Origin: Afifellaceae bacterium
Lineage (GTDB): Bacteria > Pseudomonadota > Alphaproteobacteria > Rhizobiales > Afifellaceae
Length of the DNA stretch: 64,000 nucleotides
Direction of reading: 5' to 3'
NCBI GenBank assembly: GCA_028284625.1
Contig: JANQRH010000009.1
Location: 248,001 to 312,000, forward strand
Shown here: positions 1 through 7,938 of the stretch, one piece after another
Position numbering within the stretch: position 1 is the stretch's first letter
How the letters are laid out: the number at the start of each line of letters is the position of its first letter
Translations under genes and position numbers: made by a program
The notes under the pieces: generated by a model
Databases searched by the model: none
What the model saw: the letters and a program-made list of their open reading frames with translations, nothing else
Told to the model about the DNA's origin: nothing

Positions 1-706
1 CGGCGAAGCAGCGCGCCAGCACATAGACGGCGACCTTGGTCGTGAAGGCGCTGAGGAAGACGGTGCCGGTGGGCGTCGCCTCCGGGTAGGCGTCGGTCAG
101 CCAATTGTGCAGGAGCGGGAAGCAGCATTTGATGCCGATGGCGAGGAAGATAAGCCAGGCGGATAGGCCTTCCAGAGCGATCGGCTCCACGGTGATGGAG
201 CCCGTCTCCCACGCGCGGATGAGAATACCGGCGAGAAGCAGGAAGCCGGAGCCCACCTGGATGAGCAGATAGCGTATAGCGGCCTGGGTCGCGCGTTGGC
301 TTTGGCGCGCCAGGATGAGGAACACCGAGGTGACCGCCAGAAGCTCCCAGAAGACGAAGAGCGTGATCAGGTCTCCGGCGAAGACGACGCCCATGGCGCT
401 GCCCGAATAGAGAATCGCGGCAACCGGTTGGACGCGATCCTTGACGTGAAGCGAGAAGATCACGCCGATAAAGGCGGCGAGGTGGAAGAGGTAGCCGAAG
501 AGCAGGCTGAGCTTGTCGGCGTAGACCAGAATCAGCGTGTAGTCGAAGAGCGACACCAGCCCGCCCACGCCCGGCGCCGTGCCAAGGAGGTTGGCAGCGC
601 CGATCACCGGGATGGCGAGCAGTATGATTGCGCGCGGCACGCCCGATGTGACGGCGACCAGGATGGCGCCGACGAAGAAGACGAGGAAGGGTGCGACGCT
701 ACTCAT
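1..706 (-). CDS. Mrp/complex I-type antiporter subunit D-like protein (partial, third copy)
   Basis: Last gene of the minus-strand Mrp operon; its 3' end lies beyond the window edge. I translated it by hand from the ATG at 706. It reads as a multi-pass membrane protein of the NuoL/M/N-MrpD family, with the conserved glutamate helix (FVFWELLAVTS) and the lysine helix (GIKCCFPLLHNWL) used in proton translocation. It overlaps the preceding small gene by 8 bases. It is one of three separate D-like subunits here, which is unusual because classical Mrp operons have a large fused MrpA and one MrpD. Its exact subunit name cannot be fixed without the missing C-terminus. Confidence 0.85.
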   Translation of the reverse strand, partial: MSSVAPFLVFFVGAILVAVTSGVPRAIILLAIPVIGAANLLGTAPGVGGLVSLFDYTLILVYADKLSLLFGYLFHLAAFIGVIFSLHVKDRVQPVAAILYSGSAMGVVFAGDLITLFVFWELLAVTSVFLILARQSQRATQAAIRYLLIQVGSGFLLLAGILIRAWETGSITVEPIALEGLSAWLIFLAIGIKCCFPLLHNWLTDAYPEATPTGTVFLSAFTTKVAVYVLARCFA

Positions 707-983
707 CGTAATAATCTTCTCGGCGCATCAGCACCCTGCGCATCTCCTTGGCGAAGAGCACGAGGATGACGCAGGCGACGAAGCCGTAGATTCCGTAGAA
801 GCCGAAAAGCGACTCCCAGGAATGGTACACGTGGCGGTGGATGAAGAACTCGGCGAGGATTGAGACTGCGCAGATCGCATGAAGCGCATAGATGATGCGC
901 CACACGTTCTTCGGATTGTCGAAAATGTGCCGTTTGCCGTCGGCCGGCTTGCCGTGATCGCTCTGGTCGGATGGCGTGGTCAT
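699..983 (-). CDS. Small two-helix membrane protein in the Mrp operon
   Basis: A 94-residue protein starting at the ATG at 983, with a hydrophilic N-terminus of about 25 residues and two hydrophobic segments near residues 30-50 and 60-80, ending in a charged tail (RREDYYDE). A longer frame reaches back into the neighbouring D-like gene, but that part is an off-frame shadow. It lies 11 bases after one D-like subunit and overlaps the next by 8, so it is surely translated with them. I do not recognise the family. A structural or assembly role in the antiporter complex is inference from position only. Confidence 0.7.
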   Translation of the reverse strand: MTTPSDQSDHGKPADGKRHIFDNPKNVWRIIYALHAICAVSILAEFFIHRHVYHSWESLFGFYGIYGFVACVILVLFAKEMRRVLMRREDYYDE

Positions 984-994
984 TGCGGTTCGCC

Positions 995-2464
995 CTATCG
1001 CAACGGAATGGCGGCGGCGAGCGCATGAAGCGGTTCGGCGAAGAAGAACAGCAACAAGCAGCCGAGCGCGGTGACGCTGAGCGCAATCAGACAGGGCAGC
1101 GGCGCTTCCTGGATGCCGCCGGTGGCCTGCGGACTTCCTTCCGGCGCGGTGCCAAAGAAGCCTCTGAACGGGATCGGCAGCAGGTAGGCGATGTTGAGAA
1201 GCGAGGAAATCACCAGCACGACCAGGATGGCGATGTGCTGGGCCTCCAGTGCGCCGAGGAGCAGGAACCATTTGCTCCATAGGCCGCCAAAGGGCGGCAG
1301 GCCGATGATCGATAACGCGCCGATCAAAAACGCACCGAAGGTGATGGGCATGACCCGCCCCAGCCCGTCGAGCTCGCTGACCTCTACTTTGTGGGCGGCG
1401 ACGTAAATGGCGCCGGCGCAGAAGAACAAGGTGATCTTGCCGAAGGCGTGCATGGCGATTTGCATGGCGCCGCCGATCACGCCGAGCTGAGTGGCGAGCA
1501 AAGCGCCGACGACGATGTAGGAAAGCTGCGAGACGGTCGAGTAAGCGAGACGGCGCTTCAGGTTATTCTGCGTCATGGCAATGAGCGAAGCCAAAAGCAC
1601 GGTCAGTGCAGCGACGTAGAGGAAGATGTCGGTGGCGCTGAGCTCCTGCAGAAGGTCGATGCCGAAGACGTAGACCATCACCTTGAGGATGGTGAACACG
1701 CCGGCTTTCACGACGGCGACGGCATGCAGGAGCGCGGAGACGGGCGTGGGTGCGACCATGGCCGCGGGCAGCCAGGAATGCACGGGCATGACAGCCGCCT
1801 TGCCAATGCCGAAGACATACAGGAAGAGCAGAAGCGCCAGTGTCGCGCCGCTCGCCGTCCCAGCCAAGATGCCGCCAGCCTTGAAGTCGAGCGTGCCGGC
1901 GAGGGCGAACGTGGCGAAGATCGCCGGCAACAGAAGCGCCATGGACGTGCCGAGGAGCAGCAGCAAATAGAGCCGGCCGGAGCGCATCGCCTCCGCATCA
2001 CGTTTGTGCGTGACAAGCGGGTAGGTGGAGATGGTCAGCGCCTCGTAGAACAGAAACAACGTGAAGAGGTTCTGCGCAAAGGCAATACCGATGGCGCTTC
2101 CAACGGCGATTGCGAAGCACACATAGTAAGTCGTCTGGCGCGGCTCATCGCCGGCGCGCATATAGCCGATGGAGTAGATGGAATTGACGATCCAAAGCGA
2201 TGAGGCGACGAGCGCGAAGAGCATGCCGAGCGGCTCGACGCGGAAAGCGAAGGCAATGCCGGCGAAGACGTCGATCCCAACGGCCTGAAGCTGTGCTCCA
2301 TCTGAAAGGGAGCCGGCAATAGCCACAACAATGATGAAAAGTAGCGCAGCGGTGACGAGGGTCACGGTCTCACGCGCGTTCGGGTTGTTCGTGAACAGTG
2401 GGATCAGCGCCGCGCCGACAAAGGGGATAGCGAGGGCGGCAATGACGAGCGCTTCGGGCGTCAT
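995..2464 (-). CDS. Mrp/complex I-type antiporter subunit D-like protein (second copy)
   Basis: A 489-residue, very hydrophobic protein of the proton-conducting transporter family shared by MrpA/MrpD and complex I NuoL/M/N. Visible family landmarks are the glutamate helix (FYEALTISTYPL), the lysine and histidine of GKAAVMPVHSWLP, and the second lysine helix (HAVAVVKAGVF). Its length is typical of MrpD. Its start overlaps the stop of the upstream mrpD by 4 bases (ATGA), so the two are translationally coupled. It probably forms an additional ion-pumping module of the membrane complex; which ion it moves cannot be read from sequence. Confidence 0.9.
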   Translation of the reverse strand: MTPEALVIAALAIPFVGAALIPLFTNNPNARETVTLVTAALLFIIVVAIAGSLSDGAQLQAVGIDVFAGIAFAFRVEPLGMLFALVASSLWIVNSIYSIGYMRAGDEPRQTTYYVCFAIAVGSAIGIAFAQNLFTLFLFYEALTISTYPLVTHKRDAEAMRSGRLYLLLLLGTSMALLLPAIFATFALAGTLDFKAGGILAGTASGATLALLLFLYVFGIGKAAVMPVHSWLPAAMVAPTPVSALLHAVAVVKAGVFTILKVMVYVFGIDLLQELSATDIFLYVAALTVLLASLIAMTQNNLKRRLAYSTVSQLSYIVVGALLATQLGVIGGAMQIAMHAFGKITLFFCAGAIYVAAHKVEVSELDGLGRVMPITFGAFLIGALSIIGLPPFGGLWSKWFLLLGALEAQHIAILVVLVISSLLNIAYLLPIPFRGFFGTAPEGSPQATGGIQEAPLPCLIALSVTALGCLLLFFFAEPLHALAAAIPLR

Positions 2465-3987
2465 TGTGGCGCTCCAGGGGGCGGCACCCCGGTGGCCAGC
2501 GCTCCGGTCAGTATCTCCGCCGCGCGGCTGGCGAGGCCCGCGGAGGCGCTCGTCTCGATGCCGAAATAGACCACGGCCGCGGTCAGCGCGATCAGCGGCA
2601 GCAGCATCGACAGCGGCGGATCGGATGCCTCAATGACAGCCTTGGATGTCGGCTCGCGGAACCAGACGACCTCCACGACCCGGCCGATATAGACCACCGA
2701 GATGACGGAGCTTGCGACGATCGCGAACACCAGAAGCCAGGATCCGCTATCGAGCGCGCCCTGCGCCAAGTACCATTTCGAGATGAACCCGACCGTGCCC
2801 GGCGTTCCGATCAGTCCGAGGCCGGCAATGGCGAAGGCGGCCATGGTGATCGGCATGCGGCGTCCGAGGCCCGTGACCTCGTCCAGCATGCAGGACCCGA
2901 CGCGGAAGAAGACGCAACCGAGGGCAACGAAGAGCGCGCCCTTCATCACGGCGTGGTTGAAGAGATGCGCAATGCCGCCGGTGAGGCCGGCCTGGTTGGC
3001 GAGGCCGATGCCGAGCGTGACGTAGCCGATCTGCGCGACCGACGAATAAGCCAGCATGCGCTTCAGATTGTTCTCAAACACCGCAATGGCCGACGCGATG
3101 AACATCGCCGCCACCGACAGGACGATGATCACCTCGCTGATCGGCAGCGCGGCGTAGTCGATGGCGCCGCCGAAGACGGAATAGTAAAGCCGGATAATGA
3201 GATAGACGGCGACCTTTGTTGCGCTCGCCGCCAGGAAGGCGGTGGCGAAGGAGGGCGCGAAGGCGTAGGCGTTGGGGAGCCACGCGTGCAGCGGAAAGAG
3301 CGCCAGCTTGATGCCTACACCCGCACTGACGAAGGCGAGTGCTGCGACCATGGCGCTGAACTGCTCCGGCCCGACATTCGCCAAGCGGTCGGCGATATCG
3401 ACAAAGTTCAGGCTGCCGGTCAGGAGATAAAGAAAGCCCACACCGATGACATAGAAGGTGGCGCCGACCGTGCCCATGACGAGATATTGGAACGCGGCGA
3501 GTAGGGCGCGTCTGTCGAGGCCGTTGGCGATCATCACATAGGATGACAGCGATGAGACCTCGAGGAAGACGAAAGCGTTGAAGGCGTCGCCGGTGATGGT
3601 GATGCCGAGAAGCCCGGTGAGGCAAAGCAAATACATGCAGTAGAACCAGGCCTCGCGACTTTCGTCGATCTCCAGCTTCACGCTTTGCCGTGCGAACGGC
3701 ATGATGGCGGCGGCGACCGCCGAAACGAGGAGCAGCACAAAGGCGCTCAGGAGATCGACCCGGTACTCAATGCCCCAGGGCGGCTCCCATCCGCCCATCG
3801 CATAGGAGATCGGACCGGTCTCAATGACCTGCCAGAGCATCGTCGCGGCGATCACCGGCATGAGCCAGGTCACGGCGAGCGCCACGACAAAGGCGATCGC
3901 GCCGCGCCGCAGGAAGGCGGCGATCACGGCGCCGAACAGCGGGACTACGACCTGCAGCGCGGGGAGGTGCGGGAGCACCGAACTCAT
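2461..3987 (-). CDS. mrpD: Mrp Na+/H+ antiporter subunit D
   Basis: A 508-residue polytopic membrane protein of the MrpD/NuoN-like family. The glutamate helix (VFLEVSSLSSYVM), the lysine helix (GIKLALFPLHAWLPNAYAF) and the HLFNHAVMKGALF segment are all present. It follows mrpC with a 4-base overlap, which is the position of mrpD in canonical operons, so this copy is the best candidate for the true D subunit. Two further D-like genes follow it. It acts in the inner membrane, exchanging cytoplasmic monovalent cations for protons. Confidence 0.92.
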   Translation of the reverse strand: MSSVLPHLPALQVVVPLFGAVIAAFLRRGAIAFVVALAVTWLMPVIAATMLWQVIETGPISYAMGGWEPPWGIEYRVDLLSAFVLLLVSAVAAAIMPFARQSVKLEIDESREAWFYCMYLLCLTGLLGITITGDAFNAFVFLEVSSLSSYVMIANGLDRRALLAAFQYLVMGTVGATFYVIGVGFLYLLTGSLNFVDIADRLANVGPEQFSAMVAALAFVSAGVGIKLALFPLHAWLPNAYAFAPSFATAFLAASATKVAVYLIIRLYYSVFGGAIDYAALPISEVIIVLSVAAMFIASAIAVFENNLKRMLAYSSVAQIGYVTLGIGLANQAGLTGGIAHLFNHAVMKGALFVALGCVFFRVGSCMLDEVTGLGRRMPITMAAFAIAGLGLIGTPGTVGFISKWYLAQGALDSGSWLLVFAIVASSVISVVYIGRVVEVVWFREPTSKAVIEASDPPLSMLLPLIALTAAVVYFGIETSASAGLASRAAEILTGALATGVPPPGAPQ

Positions 3988-4349
3988 CCGCCGTCACCGT
4001 TATTGAGGATCTCGTCCTCTTCGATTGTTCCGTAGGCCTCGTTGATCCGCACGATGAGGGCGAGGCCGAGCGAAATGGTGGCGACGCCGACGACAATGGC
4101 GGTCAGGATGAGAACGTGGGGCAGGGGATTGGAATAGACGGAGAAGTCCGGGTCGATGATGGGCGCCGTGCCGCCGACGATTTTCGATGGCTCGATGAAG
4201 AGAAGATAGACGGAGGTCTGGAAGATCGACAGGCCGACGAGCTTCTTCACCATGTTGCCGCGCGCAATCACGATGTAGAGGCCGGCGACCATCAGGAATA
4301 TCGTGGCTGCGTAATTGTAGCGTTCAGCCAGGTCGAAAAGGATATCCAT
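3984..4349 (-). CDS. mrpC: Mrp Na+/H+ antiporter subunit C (NuoK-like)
   Basis: A 121-residue protein with three transmembrane helices, homologous to NuoK. The start is the ATG at 4349, which overlaps the end of mrpB by one base; a longer upstream frame is the shadow of mrpB. Typical MrpC features are the short N-terminal helix, the GNMVKKLVGLSIFQTSVYLLFI segment read here as residues about 32-53, and the PLPHVLILTAIVVG helix. The C-terminal tail is acidic. It is part of the membrane antiporter complex. Confidence 0.92.
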   Translation of the reverse strand: MDILFDLAERYNYAATIFLMVAGLYIVIARGNMVKKLVGLSIFQTSVYLLFIEPSKIVGGTAPIIDPDFSVYSNPLPHVLILTAIVVGVATISLGLALIVRINEAYGTIEEDEILNNGDGG

Positions 4350-4765
4350 CAGCGACCTCGCTCCACGAAGGCATAGAAGAGCGAGAGCATGGTGCCGGCC
4401 ACGGTGACCAGCACGCCGAACTCCACAAGGAAGATGCCCCATTCGTGCCCGTGCACGGGGTCGTGGGCGAGCACGGAGTAGTCGAGGAAGTTGCCGCCGA
4501 GCAGCATTGCGACCGCCCCGGTGCCGGCGAAGATGAAAATGCCGAGCGGCACCATGCGCTCAGCGATGATCCGCGGCGCGACGCGCTGCGCTGCGCGGAT
4601 GCCGAAGGTGATGGCGTAAAGGATGATCGTGCCGGCGGCGATGACGCCAGCCTGGAAGCCGCCGCCCGGCCCGTAATCGCCGTGAAACTGCACATAAAGC
4701 GCGAAGAGCAGGATGAACGGCAGGATCAGCTTGGTGCCGACGCGCAGGATGAGGTCGAGGCTCAT
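4349..4765 (-). CDS. mrpB: Mrp Na+/H+ antiporter subunit B (MnhB domain)
   Basis: A 138-residue membrane protein with the MnhB signature: an N-terminal helix followed by the conserved FHGDYGPGGGFQAGV stretch and further helices. MrpB normally follows the C-terminal part of MrpA, and that is the arrangement here. The start codon ATG at 4765 overlaps the previous stop by 4 bases. Confidence 0.92.
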   Translation of the reverse strand: MSLDLILRVGTKLILPFILLFALYVQFHGDYGPGGGFQAGVIAAGTIILYAITFGIRAAQRVAPRIIAERMVPLGIFIFAGTGAVAMLLGGNFLDYSVLAHDPVHGHEWGIFLVEFGVLVTVAGTMLSLFYAFVERGR

Positions 4766-5289
4766 TGGTCGGCCCCCGAGCGGCCTTCATCGCGTCGGCG
4801 AAGGCCGCGTAGAAGCAGCATCACGCCGATGCCGGCGGTGAAGATGACGGTGACTTCGCCCAACGTGTCGAACCCGCGATAGTCGGCCAGCACCGCGGTG
4901 ACGACGTTGGGGACGCCGGTCTCCGCGACCGATTGACTGAGATAGCGCGGCGCGACGTGCGCATGAATCGGCGAGTCGGCCGTGCCGAATGGCGGTAGCC
5001 CGAGCGTGCCCCACACGATCAGCATACCCACGACCACCGACAGAAGGAGCGGGATGGCTGTCGGCCGCAGGGAGCGGATTTCGATGGTCTTGGTGAGATG
5101 GAGCGTGGCGAGGAGGACGACGGTCGAGATGCCGGCGCCGACGGAGGCCTCGGTCAGTGCGACGTCGACGGCGTCCAGCACAAGCATCACGCTTGCCATG
5201 AGGAAGCTGTAGGCGCCGGCCAGAATGACGACAGCGAACAGGCGCCGCTGTCGAATGATGCCGATCGTCACGAAGATGAGCAGCGTCAA
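4762..5289 (-). CDS. Stand-alone MrpA C-terminal module (MbhD/DUF4040 plus MbhE-like)
   Basis: About 175 residues. The first half (helices around LMASVMLVLDAVDVALTEA) matches the MbhD/DUF4040 domain, and the second half contains the VTAVLADYRGFDTLGEVTV stretch typical of the extreme C-terminus of MrpA (MbhE). In classical operons these regions are fused to a NuoL-like domain; here they are separate. The start is uncertain. The first ordinary start is TTG at 5289, but an excellent ribosome-binding site (GGGAGG) lies just upstream of an in-frame ATA at 5316-5314. The gene overlaps or nearly abuts mrpG. It probably forms the ion-path scaffold between the E/F/G and B/C/D subunits. Confidence 0.85.
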   Translation of the reverse strand: MTLLIFVTIGIIRQRRLFAVVILAGAYSFLMASVMLVLDAVDVALTEASVGAGISTVVLLATLHLTKTIEIRSLRPTAIPLLLSVVVGMLIVWGTLGLPPFGTADSPIHAHVAPRYLSQSVAETGVPNVVTAVLADYRGFDTLGEVTVIFTAGIGVMLLLRGLRRRDEGRSGADQ

Positions 5290-5312
5290 GAGCGCCGCAT
5301 TGATGAAGGATT

Positions 5313-5666
5313 CTATTGCTGCCTCCCGGGCGCGTCTTGGGCGCGGGAGGCGCGCCGATCTTCGGTGAGGAGCGGCTCGATCTTCTCGTGCAATGCCGCC
5401 TGGGCGAGGGCGTGCGTCACGACCGGGCCAAAGACGAACAGCAGCAAGAAGATGAAGAGGAGCTTGAGCGCAACAAGATCGAAGCCGGCCTGCACGATCA
5501 GACCGGCGATCAGAAGACCAGCGCCAAGCGTATCGATGACGCTTGCGGCGTGCATGCGCGTAAAGAGCTCAGGCATGCGCCAAAGGCCAAGCGCGCCGAC
5601 CAGGATGAAGAACGAGCCCGCGGCGATGAGCGCCCAGCTGGCGATATCGACGGGTGTCGCGATCAC
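5313..5666 (-). CDS. mrpG: Mrp Na+/H+ antiporter subunit G
   Basis: A 117-residue protein with three hydrophobic helices and the MnhG signature (GALGLWRMPELFTRMHAAS). It starts with GTG at 5666, overlapping mrpF by 4 bases. The last 25 residues are hydrophilic and charged. It is a small membrane subunit needed for assembly of the antiporter. Confidence 0.92.
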   Translation of the reverse strand: MIATPVDIASWALIAAGSFFILVGALGLWRMPELFTRMHAASVIDTLGAGLLIAGLIVQAGFDLVALKLLFIFLLLFVFGPVVTHALAQAALHEKIEPLLTEDRRASRAQDAPGRQQ

Positions 5667-5947
5667 CCTGCGTCCTTCTCTTCGACGTCAAAGGCGAGGT
5701 CGCCGTGGCGAAAGAATTTCAGAACGGCGAGCGTGCCGATCAGATTGAGCAGACCGTAGGTCAGCCCGATATCGAGGAATTCCGGCCGTTCGGTCAGAAA
5801 GCCGAACACGGCAAGCAGAAGAATGGCGAGGGTTCCGACGGTGTTGCCGGCAAGCACGCGGTCAAACACGGTGGGGCCATAGATGGCGCGCGCCACGGCA
5901 AGCGCCATCGCAGCGAGAATGGCGGCGGCGGCCGCGGCGAATATCAT
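5663..5947 (-). CDS. mrpF: Mrp Na+/H+ antiporter subunit F
   Basis: A 94-residue protein with three transmembrane helices and the MrpF/PhaF landmark GPTVFDRVLAGNTVG followed by a hydrophobic run and LDIGLTYGLLNLIGTLAV. It overlaps mrpE and mrpG by 4 bases each (ATGA and GTGA type), showing tight coupling. It is a membrane subunit of the antiporter. Confidence 0.92.
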   Translation of the reverse strand: MIFAAAAAAILAAMALAVARAIYGPTVFDRVLAGNTVGTLAILLLAVFGFLTERPEFLDIGLTYGLLNLIGTLAVLKFFRHGDLAFDVEEKDAG

Positions 5948-6417
5948 GCGTGGCCCTCAAATCGGGTGACGCGGGCGTCCATCTCGCCGGCTTCCAGGTC
6001 GGTCGCGTTCTCGCTGACCAAGGCGTGCACGGTCAGCTGGTCGCCGCTCGCGCCGACAGTAATCGTGCCGGGCGTCAGCGTGATGGAGTTGGCATAGGTG
6101 GCCATGCCGGCGGTGGTCTTCTGGCCGGCGGTCACGACCGTCATGGTCGGCGAGATCGGTAGCCGGGGATTGAGGATAATCCGCGTGACGCGCCAGGCGG
6201 AAACGGCGATTTCCTTGGCGAGCCAGGGGAAATAGAGCGGCGCGCCGGGGAGCATTTGAACAGGATGACCTTCCGCGTCGGTCACGCCCATGCGGCGCGC
6301 AACGAACACAACGGCGAGCGTGCTCAGCACGCCCATCCCGATCAGCCACGCCGTGTAGTGTCCCGACAGCGCCAGCCAGAACACCATTAGGAAGCCCGCC
6401 AGGCTCGCCACGCGCAT
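5944..6417 (-). CDS. mrpE: Mrp Na+/H+ antiporter subunit E
   Basis: First gene of the operon, 157 residues. Two N-terminal helices are followed by a cytoplasmic domain with the MrpE landmarks LPISPTMTVVTAG and YANSITLTPGTITV. The start is ATG at 6417. The divergent gene mucR begins about 190 bases away, so the operon promoter must lie in 6418-6605. The order E-F-G-A'-B-C-D matches the order of the Mrp-like half of archaeal membrane-bound hydrogenase (mbhA-H) rather than the bacterial mrpA-G order. Confidence 0.92.
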   Translation of the reverse strand: MRVASLAGFLMVFWLALSGHYTAWLIGMGVLSTLAVVFVARRMGVTDAEGHPVQMLPGAPLYFPWLAKEIAVSAWRVTRIILNPRLPISPTMTVVTAGQKTTAGMATYANSITLTPGTITVGASGDQLTVHALVSENATDLEAGEMDARVTRFEGHA

Positions 6418-6605
6418 GCGCTACCCTCCCGTCCAGGAGATTTCTAATGGAACCCACCGGGAGATTCCAACCCGCACGCGCGTGCCACTTTAGTCGCCCG
6501 CGCCGCATGATCGGTAGGTCACATTCGTTCTTCAGCCGGTGTTTGCGTCCTTGCTTCTATGCGTTTGCAATTGCTCCGAGCTGTTACTATAGCTCTGCGC
6601 CTGTT

Positions 6606-7046
6606 GTGCCTTCTTCGGCGGACCAGGAAGACGAGTTAATCGAGGCGATGCAACAGAATTATCTTATCGAACTGACAGCTGACATCGTTGCAGCTTATGT
6701 GAGCACGAACACTGTCGCCCCAGACAACCTGACGACGCTCGTACAAGACGTCCACAAGGCTCTGCATCGGACGGCCACTGGCGCGGTCGAGCTGGAAGCG
6801 CCGCCCTTGGCGCCGGCTGTATCGGTGAAGAAATCCGTCACGCCGGATTATCTGATCTGCTTGGAGGACGGGAAGAAGTTCAAGTCGTTGAAGCGGCATC
6901 TGCGCACGCATTACGACCTGACGCCGGAGGAATACCGGCACAAATGGGGCCTGCCGGCGAGCTATCCCATGGTGGCGCCGAACTACGCCAAAGCACGTTC
7001 CGCGCTTGCCAAGAAGATGGGGCTTGGGCGGAAAGCCGCGCGCTGA
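6606..7046 (+). CDS. MucR/Ros-family zinc-finger transcriptional regulator
   Basis: Small DNA-binding regulator that binds AT-rich promoters and controls exopolysaccharide, virulence or cell-cycle genes in related bacteria. The N-terminal LIELTADIVAAYVS helix is the family oligomerisation segment, and the C-terminal ros-type finger is recognised from YLICLEDGKKFKSLKRHL and RTHYDLTPEEYRHKWGLP. The cysteine-histidine core is C-x-x-D...H-x-x-x-H, so the second zinc cysteine is replaced by aspartate, as in several MucR proteins. The start is GTG at 6606 or ATG at 6648; the 67 residues read upstream of 6648 in the longer frame do not look like protein. Confidence 0.9.
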   Translation: MPSSADQEDELIEAMQQNYLIELTADIVAAYVSTNTVAPDNLTTLVQDVHKALHRTATGAVELEAPPLAPAVSVKKSVTPDYLICLEDGKKFKSLKRHLRTHYDLTPEEYRHKWGLPASYPMVAPNYAKARSALAKKMGLGRKAAR

Positions 7047-7059
7047 TCGCCGGTCGACC

Positions 7060-7401
7060 TCAGCCGCTCCTGCCTCGCAACGCCGCAAGGCGTCGGCCTT
7101 CGGCTTCATGCGCCTGATGCAGCGCGATGTGCCGATTGAGGTCATATGTCCAATGGCCTGATCGCGCGCGATTGCGCTCCGCCCTAAGGGCCCGCTCCAA
7201 CCGCATCACGATCGACCGTAGCGCCTCGGCCGTCTCCATTTCGTCTGATGGCGGCTCAGTGCGGATCAGGGCCGGCAGGTCGCGGCCACGGTCGTAGGCG
7301 CGCGCGCCGGCCTTGATGATTCCGTTGATCGCTTCGCCCGCCGCGCCATGAAGAATCCCGCTTGTCGCTTGCCGTTCCAACTTGTCGCGCGCCTTCGCCA
7401 T
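7060..7401 (-). CDS. Conserved hypothetical protein
   Basis: A 113-residue, highly charged protein with no signal peptide or membrane segment, from an ATG at 7401. The middle has a long helical stretch rich in arginine and glutamate (residues about 60-85), and the C-terminus reads GHWTYDLNRHIALHQAHEAEG. I have no firm family name for it. It converges on mucR with 13 bases between the stops and diverges from the DnaA-C-like gene at 7555. The gap 7402-7554 should hold both promoters; it contains the imperfect palindrome TAGGAATTCAATCCTA at 7522-7537. Confidence 0.65.
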   Translation of the reverse strand: MAKARDKLERQATSGILHGAAGEAINGIIKAGARAYDRGRDLPALIRTEPPSDEMETAEALRSIVMRLERALRAERNRARSGHWTYDLNRHIALHQAHEAEGRRLAALRGRSG

Positions 7402-7554
7402 GACGTCCTCGCCAGTTGCAGGACGCGCATGCTGATGGCCGCAGAGTCGGCGGGGATATCTTTTTCGCCAGGAAGATGCGCAGCAGGCAGGGATTTATCC
7501 CCGCCGCACCTGCATGGAATATAGGAATTCAATCCTAGTTTGCAGGAGGCGGGT

Positions 7555-7938
7555 ATGACAATCACCGATTGCAGCAACTACAACGTTAGGCACAGATTTA
7601 TCGACCGTGCCGGGCGTGAGGGCGTCTGTCGGTTCATCGAGACGCTGGTTGCGGCGGCACTTGGCATCGGATTGGCGGAGTTACGGGCGCGGGGTCGCGG
7701 CCGCGCCGCCGCGGCTTTTGCCCGCCAGACGGCGATGTATCTGGCGCATGTGCATCTCGGGATGAGCCTGTCGGAGGTCGGCCGAACGTTCAGCCGGGAT
7801 CGAACGACGGTGGCGCATGCTTGCGCGCGCGTTGAGGACTGCCGTGACGATCCGAAGTTCGACCGCATTCTCGCCTGCCTGGAAACAACGCTGGACGGCT
7901 GGCAGCGAAGCTTTGCCATGGTCGGGCGACCGGCGTGA
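7555..7938 (+). CDS. DnaA domain IV-like helix-turn-helix protein
   Basis: A 127-residue protein carrying only the DNA-binding C-terminal domain of the replication initiator DnaA. The signature helix is SEVGRTFSRDRTTVAHAC, matching the DnaA box-recognition motif (R-D-x-T-T-V-x-H-A). The AAA+ ATPase domain is absent. The start at 7555 follows a strong ribosome-binding site (GCAGGAGG). It overlaps the DUF6456 gene by 4 bases. It may regulate transcription at DnaA-box-like sites; that is inference, although a gene pair like this is common in Hyphomicrobiales. Confidence 0.85.
   Translation: MTITDCSNYNVRHRFIDRAGREGVCRFIETLVAAALGIGLAELRARGRGRAAAAFARQTAMYLAHVHLGMSLSEVGRTFSRDRTTVAHACARVEDCRDDPKFDRILACLETTLDGWQRSFAMVGRPA

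Noticed and set aside
6447-6605. Longer MucR start at 6447
   Set aside because: The added residues are Arg/Cys/Phe-rich and unlike any MucR N-terminus; the family starts about 10-20 residues before the LIELTADIVAAYVS helix.
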